A stretch of 64,000 bases of DNA from Acinetobacter equi (lineage in GTDB: Bacteria > Pseudomonadota > Gammaproteobacteria > Pseudomonadales > Moraxellaceae): contig NZ_CP012808.1 in assembly GCF_001307195.1 (NCBI RefSeq), positions 2,232,001-2,296,000 on the forward strand, given 5' to 3'. Under the pieces are notes generated by a model. The model worked only from the letters and a program-made list of their open reading frames with translations, was not told the origin of the DNA and did not search any database. The translations under genes and the position numbers were made by a program. Positions 1-8,385 of this stretch are shown piece by piece. Positions within the stretch are counted from its first letter, which is position 1, and every line of letters starts with the position of its first letter.

Positions 1-1
1 C

Positions 2-280
2 GTGGGACAATTCTTACCAAATGCATTTGGTTTATATGATATGAGCGCAAATGCCAGAGAATGGATCGATGATTGTTGGCATAATGATTATCGAGGTGCA
101 CCAAATACTAATCAACGTTGGGAATCTGACGGAGATGGATTATGTCATTTTCCAGTATTACGTGGTGGTTCATGGATTTATAATACATACAATGTAAGAA
201 TTGCCTATAGAAATGCTTATTTCTCATCTCAAGCACGGAGTAATATGTGGGGATTCCGACTTGTACGCGAAATTGAATAA
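2..280 (+). CDS. C-terminal part of a formylglycine-generating-enzyme (SUMF1/FGE-sulfatase) domain protein
   Basis: This is the 3-prime end of a gene that runs off the left edge; the frame is open to base 2 and stops with TAA at 278-280. The 92 visible residues carry the usual end of the FGE-sulfatase fold: PNAFGLYDMSAN then REW, later LRGGSW, and finally WGFRLVR near the C-terminus. Genuine formylglycine-generating enzymes have two active-site cysteines just after the RGGS motif. Here that stretch reads RGGSWIYNTYNVR, with Tyr and Asn where the cysteines would be. The only cysteines seen are in DDCWH and GLCHF. The protein is therefore better called an FGE-fold family member than a sulfatase activator. 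Its N-terminal part and any partner gene lie outside the window. Confidence 0.8.
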   Translation: MGQFLPNAFGLYDMSANAREWIDDCWHNDYRGAPNTNQRWESDGDGLCHFPVLRGGSWIYNTYNVRIAYRNAYFSSQARSNMWGFRLVREIE

Positions 281-631
281 TTAAAAATATAAGTATGAGT
301 TGTATTGAGAGTAAATATTTTTAATGCAACTCATAAAATAATGTAAAAAAAATGTAATAGTGAAAAAGTTTTAAATTTAAAATTATATATATATGTTTTA
401 TATATTTTTCTTTTGTTTATATTAAGTTTTTTATTTTTATTTAAGTTTTTTATAAATAATATTGGTTTAAGTTTGTTATTTATTTTCTTTTGATTGAATT
501 ATTTTTTCAATTAATGTTTTTGAATGTAAGTTAATCGCATTTTATGTGTTTTTAATAAATTTATGAAAATGATATTTTTAGATCAATAAAGATGAATTGA
601 AAATTTTTATAAGTCAAAAGGAATATATAAA
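281..631. other. AT-rich intergenic region
   Basis: This gap of about 350 bases is extremely A+T-rich, with long T runs and alternating TA around 384-405. I see no reading frame of note and no clear hairpin terminator for the upstream gene. A promoter for the porin at 632 probably lies in the last 100 bases, but the composition makes any -10 call unreliable. Confidence 0.5.
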
Positions 632-1816
632 ATGGATAAAATATTTAAAATAATTGGAATTTCTACATTTCTCATAAGTACTTGTATAAAAGCAGAAGTT
701 TTTAATCTAGGTGATAAAAATACTAATGGTGGTGCATTAGCTTTATATGGGTCGGTGAGTGGGAAATATGTTTATAAAGATTTCTTTGATAAAAAAATGG
801 AAGGTGATAAAAATGGGAGTATAAATTTTAACAATTTAAAATTTAAACTTAATTATGAAAATCCTTATATTCATGGATTTTTAGATACAAGGTGTTACCA
901 AAATAAAAAATTATGCGATACAATTTTGTTAAAAGAAGCATGGCTTGCTTATAAAGTTACAAAAGAGCAAAGGCTCATTTTAGGACAACAAAATGTAGAG
1001 TTTGGTTTTGGCCCTGCTTGGGGAGAATCTTTTTATGGCACATTGTTTTATGAGGCTGGATTAGAAAATTCACAAAAATTAGGTTTAAAGTATAAAATTG
1101 ATCAAGATACGAATCATTTAACACTAGGTTTTTATACTGGTGTTGGTGGAAACAATAAAGGTGCTTCAAAAAATGCACGTTATTATTCAGCTAATTTTGT
1201 TGAAGCTGAAGATTTAAAAAATGGAACATATATAAAAGAAAAAAATATGATTGTTGCACGAATATCAAAAGATATTCATTTCGATATTGAACAAAATTTT
1301 AATACAGAAATTGGTGCATCATATTGGCATTCTAAATTACAAAATATTAAAACAAGAAAAAATGGGAAAAGAGATGCATGGAATATTTTTACCAAAGTAA
1401 ATTATCAAAATATACAATGGCTTGCTCTTTTGGGACAACAAAAAATTAATAATGCAGATGTTATCACTCCAGATTATTCTACTTTTGGTGCATTTAATGA
1501 TAATTGGCAGCTTGCGAATAATGGAAAAATGGTAATGACTGAAATTAATTATACAATTAAAGAGCCATTCAAGAATATTAATGAAATTAAACCATATATT
1601 ACATTTAGTAAGTTTATTAAAGATAAATCGAATTATTTAGATTCTCAACGTATTAATATTGGACTTACATTCCCAGTAAAAGATGTTGTCATTACAGGTG
1701 AATATATTATTTCAAAAAATGACTATGGAATAGGTGGTACTATGGATGCAATGGCAAAGGGTGATAATAATAAATTGAATAAACTAGTTTTTATTTCTGC
1801 AGAGTATAATTTTTAA
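632..1816 (+). CDS. Outer-membrane porin-like beta-barrel protein
   Basis: The 394-residue product starts with a typical secretion signal (residues 1-21, cleavage probably after the Ala of CIKA). The rest is rich in alternating polar and aromatic residues and in Gly/Asn turns, as in beta-barrel porins. It ends in EYNF, and a C-terminal Phe is the usual signal for barrel assembly by the BAM complex. The start is supported by AAAGGA about nine bases upstream. I cannot place it in a named porin family; the length and a GQQNVEFGFGPAW stretch suggest a general or anion-selective porin for small solutes. It is more A+T-rich than the core genes and stands alone between the FGE-like gene and a strong terminator. 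Function and substrate are inferred only from the fold. Confidence 0.7.
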   Translation: MDKIFKIIGISTFLISTCIKAEVFNLGDKNTNGGALALYGSVSGKYVYKDFFDKKMEGDKNGSINFNNLKFKLNYENPYIHGFLDTRCYQNKKLCDTILLKEAWLAYKVTKEQRLILGQQNVEFGFGPAWGESFYGTLFYEAGLENSQKLGLKYKIDQDTNHLTLGFYTGVGGNNKGASKNARYYSANFVEAEDLKNGTYIKEKNMIVARISKDIHFDIEQNFNTEIGASYWHSKLQNIKTRKNGKRDAWNIFTKVNYQNIQWLALLGQQKINNADVITPDYSTFGAFNDNWQLANNGKMVMTEINYTIKEPFKNINEIKPYITFSKFIKDKSNYLDSQRINIGLTFPVKDVVITGEYIISKNDYGIGGTMDAMAKGDNNKLNKLVFISAEYNF

Positions 1817-1856
1817 TATATTTTTTATTATTCGGAATTCAGTATAAAGAAGATGT

Positions 1857-1916
1857 AAAGCCCCATTAGTTATATATAGTAATTTAAACTATAAACAAAC
1901 TAAGGGGCTTTTTTTT
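1857..1916 (+). terminator. Rho-independent terminator after the porin gene
   Basis: AAAGCCCC at 1857-1864 pairs with GGGGCTTT at 1904-1911. The stem continues inward (TTAGTT with AACTAA, and TATAGT with ACTATA), and eight T follow the GC-rich base. The facing gene on the minus strand ends at 1915, so the hairpin may serve both. Confidence 0.85.
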
Positions 1917-2628
1917 AAATAATAATTTTCTTCATAAAATTTTCTATTATCTGTTTGGTTGGAGATGTTAATGCTGGCGCGTAAATTTGATTGTCTTGAC
2001 GTAGCTTTTGAATATCTATTTGAGCTTGACGTAATTCGGTAGTATGGCCAATGAGCCATTTTTCCAAAGCATCTGCTTCAACTTCTATATGGAATTGTAA
2101 AGCCAATATATTTGTGCCTAATTGGAATGCTTGATTTGGATAATGCTCAGTACTAGCAAGTAAAATGGTGTGATCGGGTAAATCAAAGGTATCTCCATGC
2201 CAGTGTAGGACAGGGATATTAGATAATGGAGATAACAGGTTATTTTCAGTTGATTCAAGTTGAAGTTTAGACCATCCAATTTCTTTCGTGTGCCCAGCGA
2301 ATACTTTGGAACCTAGTGCAGATGCAATTAATTGAGCACCTAAGCAAATACCTAAAGTGGGTAAGTGTTTCTCTAAACGTACTTTAAGTAAGTCTATTTC
2401 ACTTTGTAGGAAAGGGTAATCTTGTATTTCATTAACACCAACAGGTCCACCTAAAATTATTGTTAAGCCTTTATATTCAAATGCTTTTTTTAGATCATCT
2501 ACACCTGCTTCAAAATATCGAACTCGAAACCCAAGTTGATAGAAAGTATCTTCTAATGATCCTAAATCTTCAAAGGAGACATGTTGGATTGCATAAACTA
2601 TATCGGGTAAGTGATCTAAATTGAGCAT
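1915..2628 (-). CDS. Class I glutamine amidotransferase (GMP synthase-like GATase1 domain)
   Basis: The 237-residue protein is a single GATase1 domain. It has the nucleophile elbow LGICLGAQ with Cys95, and the catalytic His-Glu pair in LQFHIE (His180, Glu182). The oxyanion region ILGGPVGV lies near residue 58. The family hydrolyses glutamine and passes ammonia to a partner domain. Stand-alone members like this one resemble GuaA N-terminal domains or gamma-glutamyl hydrolases such as PuuD/YfeJ-like proteins, and their substrate is often unknown. No synthetase partner lies next to it. The start ATG at 2628 gives the usual N-terminus of this group. The cytoplasmic role is unassigned. Confidence 0.85.
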   Translation of the reverse strand: MLNLDHLPDIVYAIQHVSFEDLGSLEDTFYQLGFRVRYFEAGVDDLKKAFEYKGLTIILGGPVGVNEIQDYPFLQSEIDLLKVRLEKHLPTLGICLGAQLIASALGSKVFAGHTKEIGWSKLQLESTENNLLSPLSNIPVLHWHGDTFDLPDHTILLASTEHYPNQAFQLGTNILALQFHIEVEADALEKWLIGHTTELRQAQIDIQKLRQDNQIYAPALTSPTKQIIENFMKKIII

Positions 2629-3081
2629 TAGGCAGTTCTACATTTATGATTTATTCAGATTGTAGTCAATTTTTATATTTTAGCTATTATTCTTTTATCA
2701 TAGATTTCACGTTCGATAGGTTTCTTGAGCGGAAATCTATTGTGCTTTGAATGTTTCAGCAGTATAACCCTTGCGCAGTATGCTACTCAGGAGCAATCGT
2801 TGAAATTGCTGCTTAATTTCATGGATAATCTTTTTCGGATTTAATTACAAGTTGAACCGTTCATTACGCAAAGGACAAACTCTAATATTTTACAAATATA
2901 TTGTGAATAGAATTTTAGGAATTTAAGCTAGATCAGCGGAAAAAATCACGATTCAATTTTCTATTTGCAACAGAACAGTGCAGGAAAAATACTGGGCTTA
3001 AGTTCCAATTTAATTGCTAGAATTTATAATATGGGTTTGAGTAAAAATACTCTATGAAAAAAGTCTAATAAATAAAATCTT
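2629..3081. other. Gene-poor gap with possible mobile-element relic
   Basis: This gap of about 450 bases has no intact gene. Bases 2629-2700 probably hold the promoter of the amidotransferase gene. Bases 2737-2976 look like degraded mobile DNA and are listed separately. A short hairpin, GAGTA with TACTC, sits near 3035-3048. Confidence 0.45.
2737..2976 (-). pseudogene. Possible insertion-sequence relic
   Basis: On the minus strand, bases 2844 to 2737 form an open stretch of about 35 codons ending in TAG, reading NPKKIIHEIKQQF and, further on, LRKGYTAETFKAQ. It has no start codon and has a stop just upstream. About 120 bases further upstream, TTTGCAACAGAAC at 2964-2976 resembles the terminal inverted repeat of IS6-family elements as I recall it. 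I do not recognise the peptide as an IS6 transposase, and no second repeat end is visible. The call is tentative. Confidence 0.25.
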
Positions 3082-3309
3082 TTAAACCACCCTGTGATTC
3101 AGTTTAAAAAGCTGATTCAGTGATGTATAAAACGTACGCCCATCTAAATTTAAATCGACCTCAACTCCAGATTCAAGCAGTATTCGTTTTCCCACTTCAA
3201 CAGTTTTAAATCCTTGACGTGTACTTTGTATTTTATTTAATGGAATTAAAGAAACTAAAATTTCAGTACCATTGGTAGATTTTGCAATTAAATCATTAAT
3301 TTTTAACAT
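3082..3309 (-). CDS. Small hypothetical protein downstream of the cold-shock gene
   Basis: This is a 75-residue protein of unknown function. It has no signal peptide or membrane segment and is basic overall. The pattern of short hydrophobic strands (EILVSLIPLNKI, GVEVDLNLDGRTFY) suggests a small beta-rich domain. Its ATG is preceded by AGGATATAAA, almost the same ribosome-binding leader as that of the cold-shock gene upstream (AGGATATATT). It lies 72 bases after csp on the same strand, with a hairpin terminator in between, so it may be expressed by read-through or from its own promoter. I do not recognise a named family. Confidence 0.6.
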   Translation of the reverse strand: MLKINDLIAKSTNGTEILVSLIPLNKIQSTRQGFKTVEVGKRILLESGVEVDLNLDGRTFYTSLNQLFKLNHRVV

Positions 3310-3334
3310 TTTATATCCTATTTTTTTTAGTTAT

Positions 3335-3362
3335 AAAAAAAAGCACATGAACGTGCTTTTTT
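3335..3362 (-). terminator. Rho-independent terminator of the cold-shock gene
   Basis: GCAC and GTGC pair around a six-base loop, and the stem is extended by eight A against a T run. This makes a compact terminator 20 bases after the csp stop codon. The GC part is short, so partial read-through into the next small gene is plausible. Confidence 0.75.
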
Positions 3363-3381
3363 ATCACTTAATTAAAGTCGC

Positions 3382-3597
3382 TTAGATAGCAACAATATTT
3401 ACAGCGTTTGGTCCTTTTTGACCTTGAGTTACACTAAACTCAACCTGCTGACCTTCTACTAATGTTTTAAAGCCAGAACTAGCAATTTCGCTAAAATGAG
3501 CAAAAACATCTGGTCCAGATTCTTGTTGAATAAAACCAAAACCTTTAGTTTCATTGAACCACTTAACAGTGCCTTTAACAACGTTTGAATTTGACAT
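3382..3597 (-). CDS. Cold-shock protein, CspA family
   Basis: The 71-residue single cold-shock domain starts [17 protein letters not shown], which contains the RNP1 motif KGFGFI. The RNP2 motif VFAHF follows near residue 31. Such proteins bind single-stranded RNA and DNA and melt mRNA secondary structure; some members are induced by cold and others are constitutive. The gene has a candidate promoter about 166 bases upstream and therefore a long untranslated leader, the layout used for cold-dependent control in cspA-type genes. The start codon is fixed by AGGA six bases upstream. The exact paralogue cannot be named from sequence alone. Confidence 0.95.
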   Translation of the reverse strand: MSNSNVVKGTVKWFNETKGFGFIQQESGPDVFAHFSEIASSGFKTLVEGQQVEFSVTQGQKGPNAVNIVAI

Positions 3598-3762
3598 AAT
3601 ATATCCTACGATTTTGTATAATTTTAAGTCTTTTTACTGACTACTATAACTTTGAAATGATAAAGAATGAGACTTAAAATCTGAAAAAACGAAGGATTAT
3701 AACTAACACTGCGATACTTAAAGAAGATTTACCGAAACAAGACTTTTTTCTAGTTAATTTCA

Positions 3763-3790
3763 TTATATAGATAAAATAAAAATAATCAAG
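3763..3790 (-). promoter_or_regulatory. Sigma-70 promoter of the cold-shock gene
   Basis: On the minus strand, TTGATT (3790-3785) and TATAAT (3768-3763) are separated by 16 bases. Transcription would start near 3756 and give a leader of about 158 bases, close to the long leader known for cspA in Escherichia coli. Confidence 0.6.
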
Positions 3791-3902
3791 TTTTTTTATA
3801 TGTATATTTATATAGTTTATAAAATAATAGCTTAAATTTGCCCTTCCGTGCATATAGTCAGATCAAAATACACTATCTATTACTTATTAATACTAAATAG
3901 AT

Positions 3903-3933
3903 AAAAGCCCTATTTTTGATAAATAAGGCTTTT
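3903..3933 (-). terminator. Terminator after the mechanosensitive channel gene
   Basis: AAAAGCC at 3903-3909 pairs with GGCTTTT at 3927-3933. The stem is extended by TATTT with AAATA. It lies 20 bases past the stop of the channel gene. Confidence 0.8.
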
Positions 3934-3953
3934 AAATGTAGGATATAAAAGAC

Positions 3954-5210
3954 TTAACTTAAATTAGAAGGCTTATCCACTTTAAATAGTTTTTTTAAAT
4001 CACTACTTGAAGGAGCCATGTATAGTTCTAAACCAAACTCTGGTAAAATTGCAATTAAATGATCAAATATATCGGACTGAATACTTTCATATTCTTTCCA
4101 TACAGTTGTATTTGTAAAAGTATAAATTTCCAAAGGTAAACCTTCACTTGTCAATTCTAATTGACGAACAATTAAGGTCTGAGTTTTACTGATACCAGGA
4201 TGCTGTTTTAAATAAAATTCAACATATGCACGAAAAGTCCCTAAGTTAGTTAATCTTCTTTGATTGTATTTTGATTGATTAATTAACTGATGGTTAAATT
4301 TCTCTAGTTCCTCGGTCTTTAAATCTAGATATTGATCTAATAAAAGAAATTCTTTAAGTTTTGTTTGCTCTTCTTTCGTCATAAAATGCACTGTGCTTTG
4401 ATCTATCAGTAAACAACGCTTGATGCGACGTGCACCTGTATTTTGCATACCTCGCCAATTTTTAAATGTATCAGTAATTAGCTTATTGGTTGGAATTGTA
4501 GTAAGTGTTTTATCCCAATTCTGAACGGTAACAGTATGCAAAGAAATATCTACCACATCACCATCAGCATTTAAAGACGGCATTTCAATCCAATCACCTA
4601 TTTTGACCATGTTGTAAGATGAAATTTGGATAGATGCAACAAGCGATAATATCGTATTTTGAAAAACTAACATTAATACTGCTGCCATCGCTCCAAAGCC
4701 AGCAAGCAGGGTAAATACATCCTTTTTCAAGAATGTTCCAATAATCATTAACCCACATACAACAAAAATGATTAATTTAATGAGCTGTAAATAACCTTTA
4801 ATCGGTTTATCACGTGAGTGTGGATTTTTTTGATAAATAACATTAAAAATATTTAAAAATTCTGCAATTGCTAATGCAATAGTTAGGAAAATAAAAGCCT
4901 GTGCACCCATCTGAATAAAAGTTTCAGTTTTATCAGATAAATGTGGAACCGTTGTGATTCCATTCATAACAATGATAGCAGGAACAATATTTGAAATACG
5001 TCTAATAACACTATATTGTGATATAACATCACTATTGCCACCAGATAGCTTAGCTACAAGTTTACGAATTCCTTTAACTACAAACTGTTTTGCAATAAAA
5101 GTTGCTATGCCAGCAACAACAATAAGAATACTTAATGATGTCAACATTTCTAACCAAGGATATTGATCAGACCATTCTTGAAGGCTTTGAATAAAATTTA
5201 GATGTTGCAA
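3954..5210 (-). CDS. ybdG: Mechanosensitive ion channel of the MscS superfamily, YbdG-like
   Basis: The 418-residue membrane protein has about five hydrophobic segments in residues 20-200, followed by the MscS pore helix and beta domain. The pore region reads FGAMAAVLMLVFQNTILSLV, and the beta domain begins with a KIGDWIEM stretch near residue 215. The C-terminal half is soluble. Length and layout fit YbdG (MscM-type, about 415 residues in Escherichia coli), a channel opened by osmotic downshock. It is transcribed alone and has its own terminator. The subfamily is inferred from the size and the long cytoplasmic tail; membership of the MscS superfamily is clear. Confidence 0.85.
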   Translation of the reverse strand: MQHLNFIQSLQEWSDQYPWLEMLTSLSILIVVAGIATFIAKQFVVKGIRKLVAKLSGGNSDVISQYSVIRRISNIVPAIIVMNGITTVPHLSDKTETFIQMGAQAFIFLTIALAIAEFLNIFNVIYQKNPHSRDKPIKGYLQLIKLIIFVVCGLMIIGTFLKKDVFTLLAGFGAMAAVLMLVFQNTILSLVASIQISSYNMVKIGDWIEMPSLNADGDVVDISLHTVTVQNWDKTLTTIPTNKLITDTFKNWRGMQNTGARRIKRCLLIDQSTVHFMTKEEQTKLKEFLLLDQYLDLKTEELEKFNHQLINQSKYNQRRLTNLGTFRAYVEFYLKQHPGISKTQTLIVRQLELTSEGLPLEIYTFTNTTVWKEYESIQSDIFDHLIAILPEFGLELYMAPSSSDLKKLFKVDKPSNLS

Positions 5211-6112
5211 AACACACTCTCTCTGCTACTCAAATATAATTTTTGCATTTCGATCTATACTTAAAAATGGCTTAAGTATGAATTTAGATAGAAGGGTATA
5301 GTGTATAGGATAGTATTTAATTATTTAAATTCATTACTTTTTTTATACATTTTATATAAAATTAAAAACCTAGTTATCATAATTCTTTTTATTTCATTAG
5401 TCTGTTCATAAGAAACTGTCATTTTGAACGAGTCACAATACGAGATTTTTGTAAACCAATTATGGCTTTTTCAAATTCGATTAAGATAGTTTCTAAAGGT
5501 TCACCCCATACAAATTCATCATTATGAATAATAAAAGCTTTAATATGATTAAGATCCTTAAGTAACCCGAATCCTGCTTATTATTGATGGGTTGATTTTT
5601 ATGATTTTGAGCTAAAGAAAGCTCATATTTGCTTTAAAAATTCCACAAAATTATTTCTATTGCATGCTTTGAAAACAGAATCCTTGTCTTCGATTCAGGT
5701 TAAGTACCGTTGCAGATGCAATTAATTAGATCGCCTTTACGACGTATGATGGTGTAATCTGAAAAATCTTGTCTCGTTAAAGAATAGATATTTTTTTTAG
5801 AAATATCTAAACTATGCACTAACTATATAGTGTCTATGTTTTTATTTAGTCAAATTCTTCATTTTTCTCAGGATTGAAAATATTTATTTTCAATTTATTT
5901 ATATTTCAAAAGTCACTAGTATTTGATTGAACTTTGAATAGAGAGATGTTTCATTATTTCTAAATAAATGATGTTTTTTTCAATTAGAGATGATTTTTTA
6001 TTTAATCATTAAATTTTTATTGATAAATGAGACTTTATATTCAACTTTTTGTCTTTTAATAGTGAAAAGACAAGTTGGAGCGACTAAACGAAGTTAAACG
6101 AGGTTAAAGATT
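5211..6112. other. 900-base gap holding a decayed gene
   Basis: No intact gene is present. The section 5419-5819 is a broken minus-strand reading frame, listed separately. Within it, TGAGCT and AGCTCA near 5609-5626 form a small perfect stem. From 5820 to 6112 the DNA is very AT-rich and must contain the dusB promoter, which I cannot place confidently. Confidence 0.5.
5419..5819 (-). pseudogene. Decayed protein-coding gene, family unknown
   Basis: Reading the minus strand from a GTG at 5819, there are 39 codons ending at TAA 5702-5700 (including SDYTIIRRKGDLINCICNGT). The same frame continues past this stop with PESKTRILFSKHAIEIILWNF, interrupted by a second stop, then SKYELSLAQNHKNQPINNKQ. 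After a shift of frame near 5577 it continues as GLLKDLNHIKAFIIHNDEF and ends in IVTRSK with TGA at 5421-5419. Two nonsense changes and one frameshift are enough to rebuild one protein of about 130 residues. The text looks like real protein rather than noise. I cannot name the family. Confidence 0.5.
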
Positions 6113-7159
6113 TTGAGTAAAAACAATGTAATTAAAGAATTGTTTGAAAGATCAATAGATAAAAAACTTTGGGTCGCTCCCATGGCAGGTGTAACAGATC
6201 GTCCTTTTCGAACCCTATGTAAATATTTTGGCGCTGGTCATGCTGTCAGTGAGATGATGACATCTGATAAAACCCTAAGAATGAGCAAAAAAAGTTTATA
6301 CCGTGCAAATTTTGATGGTGAAATAGCACCGATATCAGCACAAATTGCAGGTTCAGATCCTGTTGATTTGGCAGAAGCTGCCCGATATCAAGTCGCCAAT
6401 GGTGCTCAGATTGTTGATATTAATATGGGTTGTCCAGCTAAAAAGGTGTGCAATAAATTAGCTGGTTCTGCATTATTGCAAGATGAGGATTTAGTCGCAC
6501 GAATTTTAGATGCTGTTGTTGCAGCAGTTGATGTTCCTGTTACCTTAAAAACCCGACTAGGGTATTTAAATGGGCAGGAAAATATTATACGTGTTGCAAA
6601 GCGAGCTGAAGAAGCGGGTATTGCAGCTTTAGCATTGCATGGGCGTACACGTGAAGATATGTACTTAAACACTGCTCGTTATTCTTTAATTAAAGATGTC
6701 AAAGCAATGTTAAATATTCCTGTTATTGCAAATGGTGATATTGATAGTCCTGAAAAAGCAAAATATGTTTTAGATTATACCGGTGTTGATGCTGTAATGA
6801 TTGGTCGTGCAGCACAAGGTCGCCCTTGGATTTTTCGTGAAATTGGACATTATTTAAAAACAGGTGAGCACTTGGCTGCACCAAGTATTCAAGAGGTTAA
6901 AGATGTATTGCTTGGTCACTTAAGTGAACTATATGCATTTTATGGAGAATATTCAGGATGTCGAATTTCACGTAAACATATTGCTTGGTATACAAGAGGT
7001 TTACGCTCAAGTAATGAGTTTCGACAGAATATGTATCAAGTTGAATCTACAGCAGAGCAATATAAAGTTGTGGAAAGTTATTTTGATAATTTATTGATAC
7101 ATGGAGAAATTATGAGTGATGTACAAGTAGAACAAATCAATTTATTAGAAACTAAATAA
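6113..7159 (+). CDS. dusB: tRNA-dihydrouridine synthase B
   Basis: The 348-residue FMN enzyme reduces uridine to dihydrouridine in the D-loop of tRNAs. The flavin-binding start VAPMAGVTDRPFR lies at residues 21-33, and the catalytic motif NMGCPAKKVCNKLAGSA follows with the proton-donor Cys at 107. Further phosphate-binding segments are IANGDI and VMIGRAAQGRPW. NMGCPAKKV is characteristic of the DusB subgroup. The start is TTG at 6113, chosen because GAGG lies nine bases upstream and the frame has no better ATG before the flavin motif. In enterobacteria dusB is followed by fis; here a terminator and a convergent gene follow instead. Confidence 0.93.
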   Translation: MSKNNVIKELFERSIDKKLWVAPMAGVTDRPFRTLCKYFGAGHAVSEMMTSDKTLRMSKKSLYRANFDGEIAPISAQIAGSDPVDLAEAARYQVANGAQIVDINMGCPAKKVCNKLAGSALLQDEDLVARILDAVVAAVDVPVTLKTRLGYLNGQENIIRVAKRAEEAGIAALALHGRTREDMYLNTARYSLIKDVKAMLNIPVIANGDIDSPEKAKYVLDYTGVDAVMIGRAAQGRPWIFREIGHYLKTGEHLAAPSIQEVKDVLLGHLSELYAFYGEYSGCRISRKHIAWYTRGLRSSNEFRQNMYQVESTAEQYKVVESYFDNLLIHGEIMSDVQVEQINLLETK

Positions 7160-7179
7160 GTGTAAATCTAAACATATTT

Positions 7180-7214
7180 AAATGCTGATCTATATACTAA
7201 ATCAGCATTTTTTA
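7180..7214 (+). terminator. Bidirectional terminator between dusB and the nitronate monooxygenase gene
   Basis: AAATGCTGAT at 7180-7189 pairs perfectly with ATCAGCATTT at 7201-7210, and T residues follow. It sits between two convergent stop codons and can serve both strands. Confidence 0.85.
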
Positions 7215-7216
7215 TA

Positions 7217-8266
7217 TTAAACTTCTATCGAATTCATTTCTAAAACAATTTGATTAATTAAATCAGCCGCTTCTAACTTTCGGATTTGAGCGACATTTGA
7301 ACCTGCCCAAAATGCACCATATCCCAAATTACCATGTTCGCTTGCCACGCTATGAAGTTGCTTAGCTAAATCATACGTATATGGATATACAGGGACTGTT
7401 AATCGATGTGGTGTATCTATATTAATATGCCAATGATTAATCAGACCACGTGCTGGACGACCTGAAATACTTGAGGTTATTTGCGTGATTGATTGATTGA
7501 ATAGTGCTTGGCGATAAGTTTCATGTGCATTTGATGTTTTACATTGAACAAAGGCAGTTCCAAGTTGTACCGCATTTGCACCTAATTTAAGCATATGTTT
7601 GGCTTGTTGACCATTCATAATACCTCCCGCCGCAACAACGGGAATATAACAGTGTGATTGAATAAGTTGAACTAAATCTGTTGTTTTTATTGCAGCATCA
7701 AATTGCTCATTGAAAATTCCTCGGTGTCCACCTGCTTCAATACCTTGAGCAATGATAATATCAATACCTGCTGCTTCAATTGCTTTAGCTTCAGCTAAAT
7801 TAGTCGCTGAAACCATGGTTAAAATTCCTGCATTTTTAAGTGCTTGAATTTGATGAGTATGTGGAATCCCAAAATGAAAGCTAACAGCTTTTGGGCGAGT
7901 TTCTAAGACTAGATTTAAGAAGTCATCATTATCTTTGAAACTTGGATAAATACAATTAAGTTTTTTAGGCGGAGTTTTCCCGAATTTTTGAAATACCTTT
8001 GAAAATTGCTCAACCCATGCAGTTGCAATTGTTTCGTCTATATTTTGGCTTTGATGACAAAAGAAATTAACTTGAAATGAGTTTTGAGTTAATGCTTTTG
8101 TTTGCAATATTTGTTTTCGTGCTGCATTAACAGAACTGGCTCCTAAACCCAAAGCACCTAATCCTCCTTGATTTGAAACTTCAGCTGCAAGTTCAGGAGT
8201 CGAAACGCCTGCCATAGGCGCAAGGAAAATTGGGTGTTGAATTTCTAGTTCTGTTAATAGACTCAT
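7217..8266 (-). CDS. Nitronate monooxygenase (2-nitropropane dioxygenase family)
   Basis: This 349-residue FMN-dependent TIM-barrel enzyme oxidises nitronates such as propionate 3-nitronate, or acts on an unknown related substrate. The N-terminus reads HPIFLAPMAGVSTPELAA, the usual flavin entry motif. The family signature AQGIEAGGHRG is near residue 175 and includes the catalytic His, and the phosphate-binding loop is VVAAGGIMNG followed by GANAVQLGTAF. These are class I nitronate monooxygenase features. The gene is single and shares a terminator with dusB. The real physiological substrate is not visible from the sequence. Confidence 0.88.
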   Translation of the reverse strand: MSLLTELEIQHPIFLAPMAGVSTPELAAEVSNQGGLGALGLGASSVNAARKQILQTKALTQNSFQVNFFCHQSQNIDETIATAWVEQFSKVFQKFGKTPPKKLNCIYPSFKDNDDFLNLVLETRPKAVSFHFGIPHTHQIQALKNAGILTMVSATNLAEAKAIEAAGIDIIIAQGIEAGGHRGIFNEQFDAAIKTTDLVQLIQSHCYIPVVAAGGIMNGQQAKHMLKLGANAVQLGTAFVQCKTSNAHETYRQALFNQSITQITSSISGRPARGLINHWHINIDTPHRLTVPVYPYTYDLAKQLHSVASEHGNLGYGAFWAGSNVAQIRKLEAADLINQIVLEMNSIEV

Positions 8267-8385
8267 TTTGATACTCCCTTCATGATATGAACACTTTGCC
8301 TAAGGCTGTCAAATATGGCAAATAATATTCATTATTTTTATTTTAAATATAGAAAGAAAAGTCTTTATTCATAAAATTATAAACG

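Larger units (their letters stand above)
3598..3953. other. Cold-shock gene leader and upstream gap
   Basis: Bases 3598 to about 3756 form the probable untranslated leader of the cold-shock gene on the minus strand. Upstream of its promoter the gap is AT-rich and ends with the terminator of the mechanosensitive channel gene at 3903-3933. I see no further gene. Confidence 0.55.
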
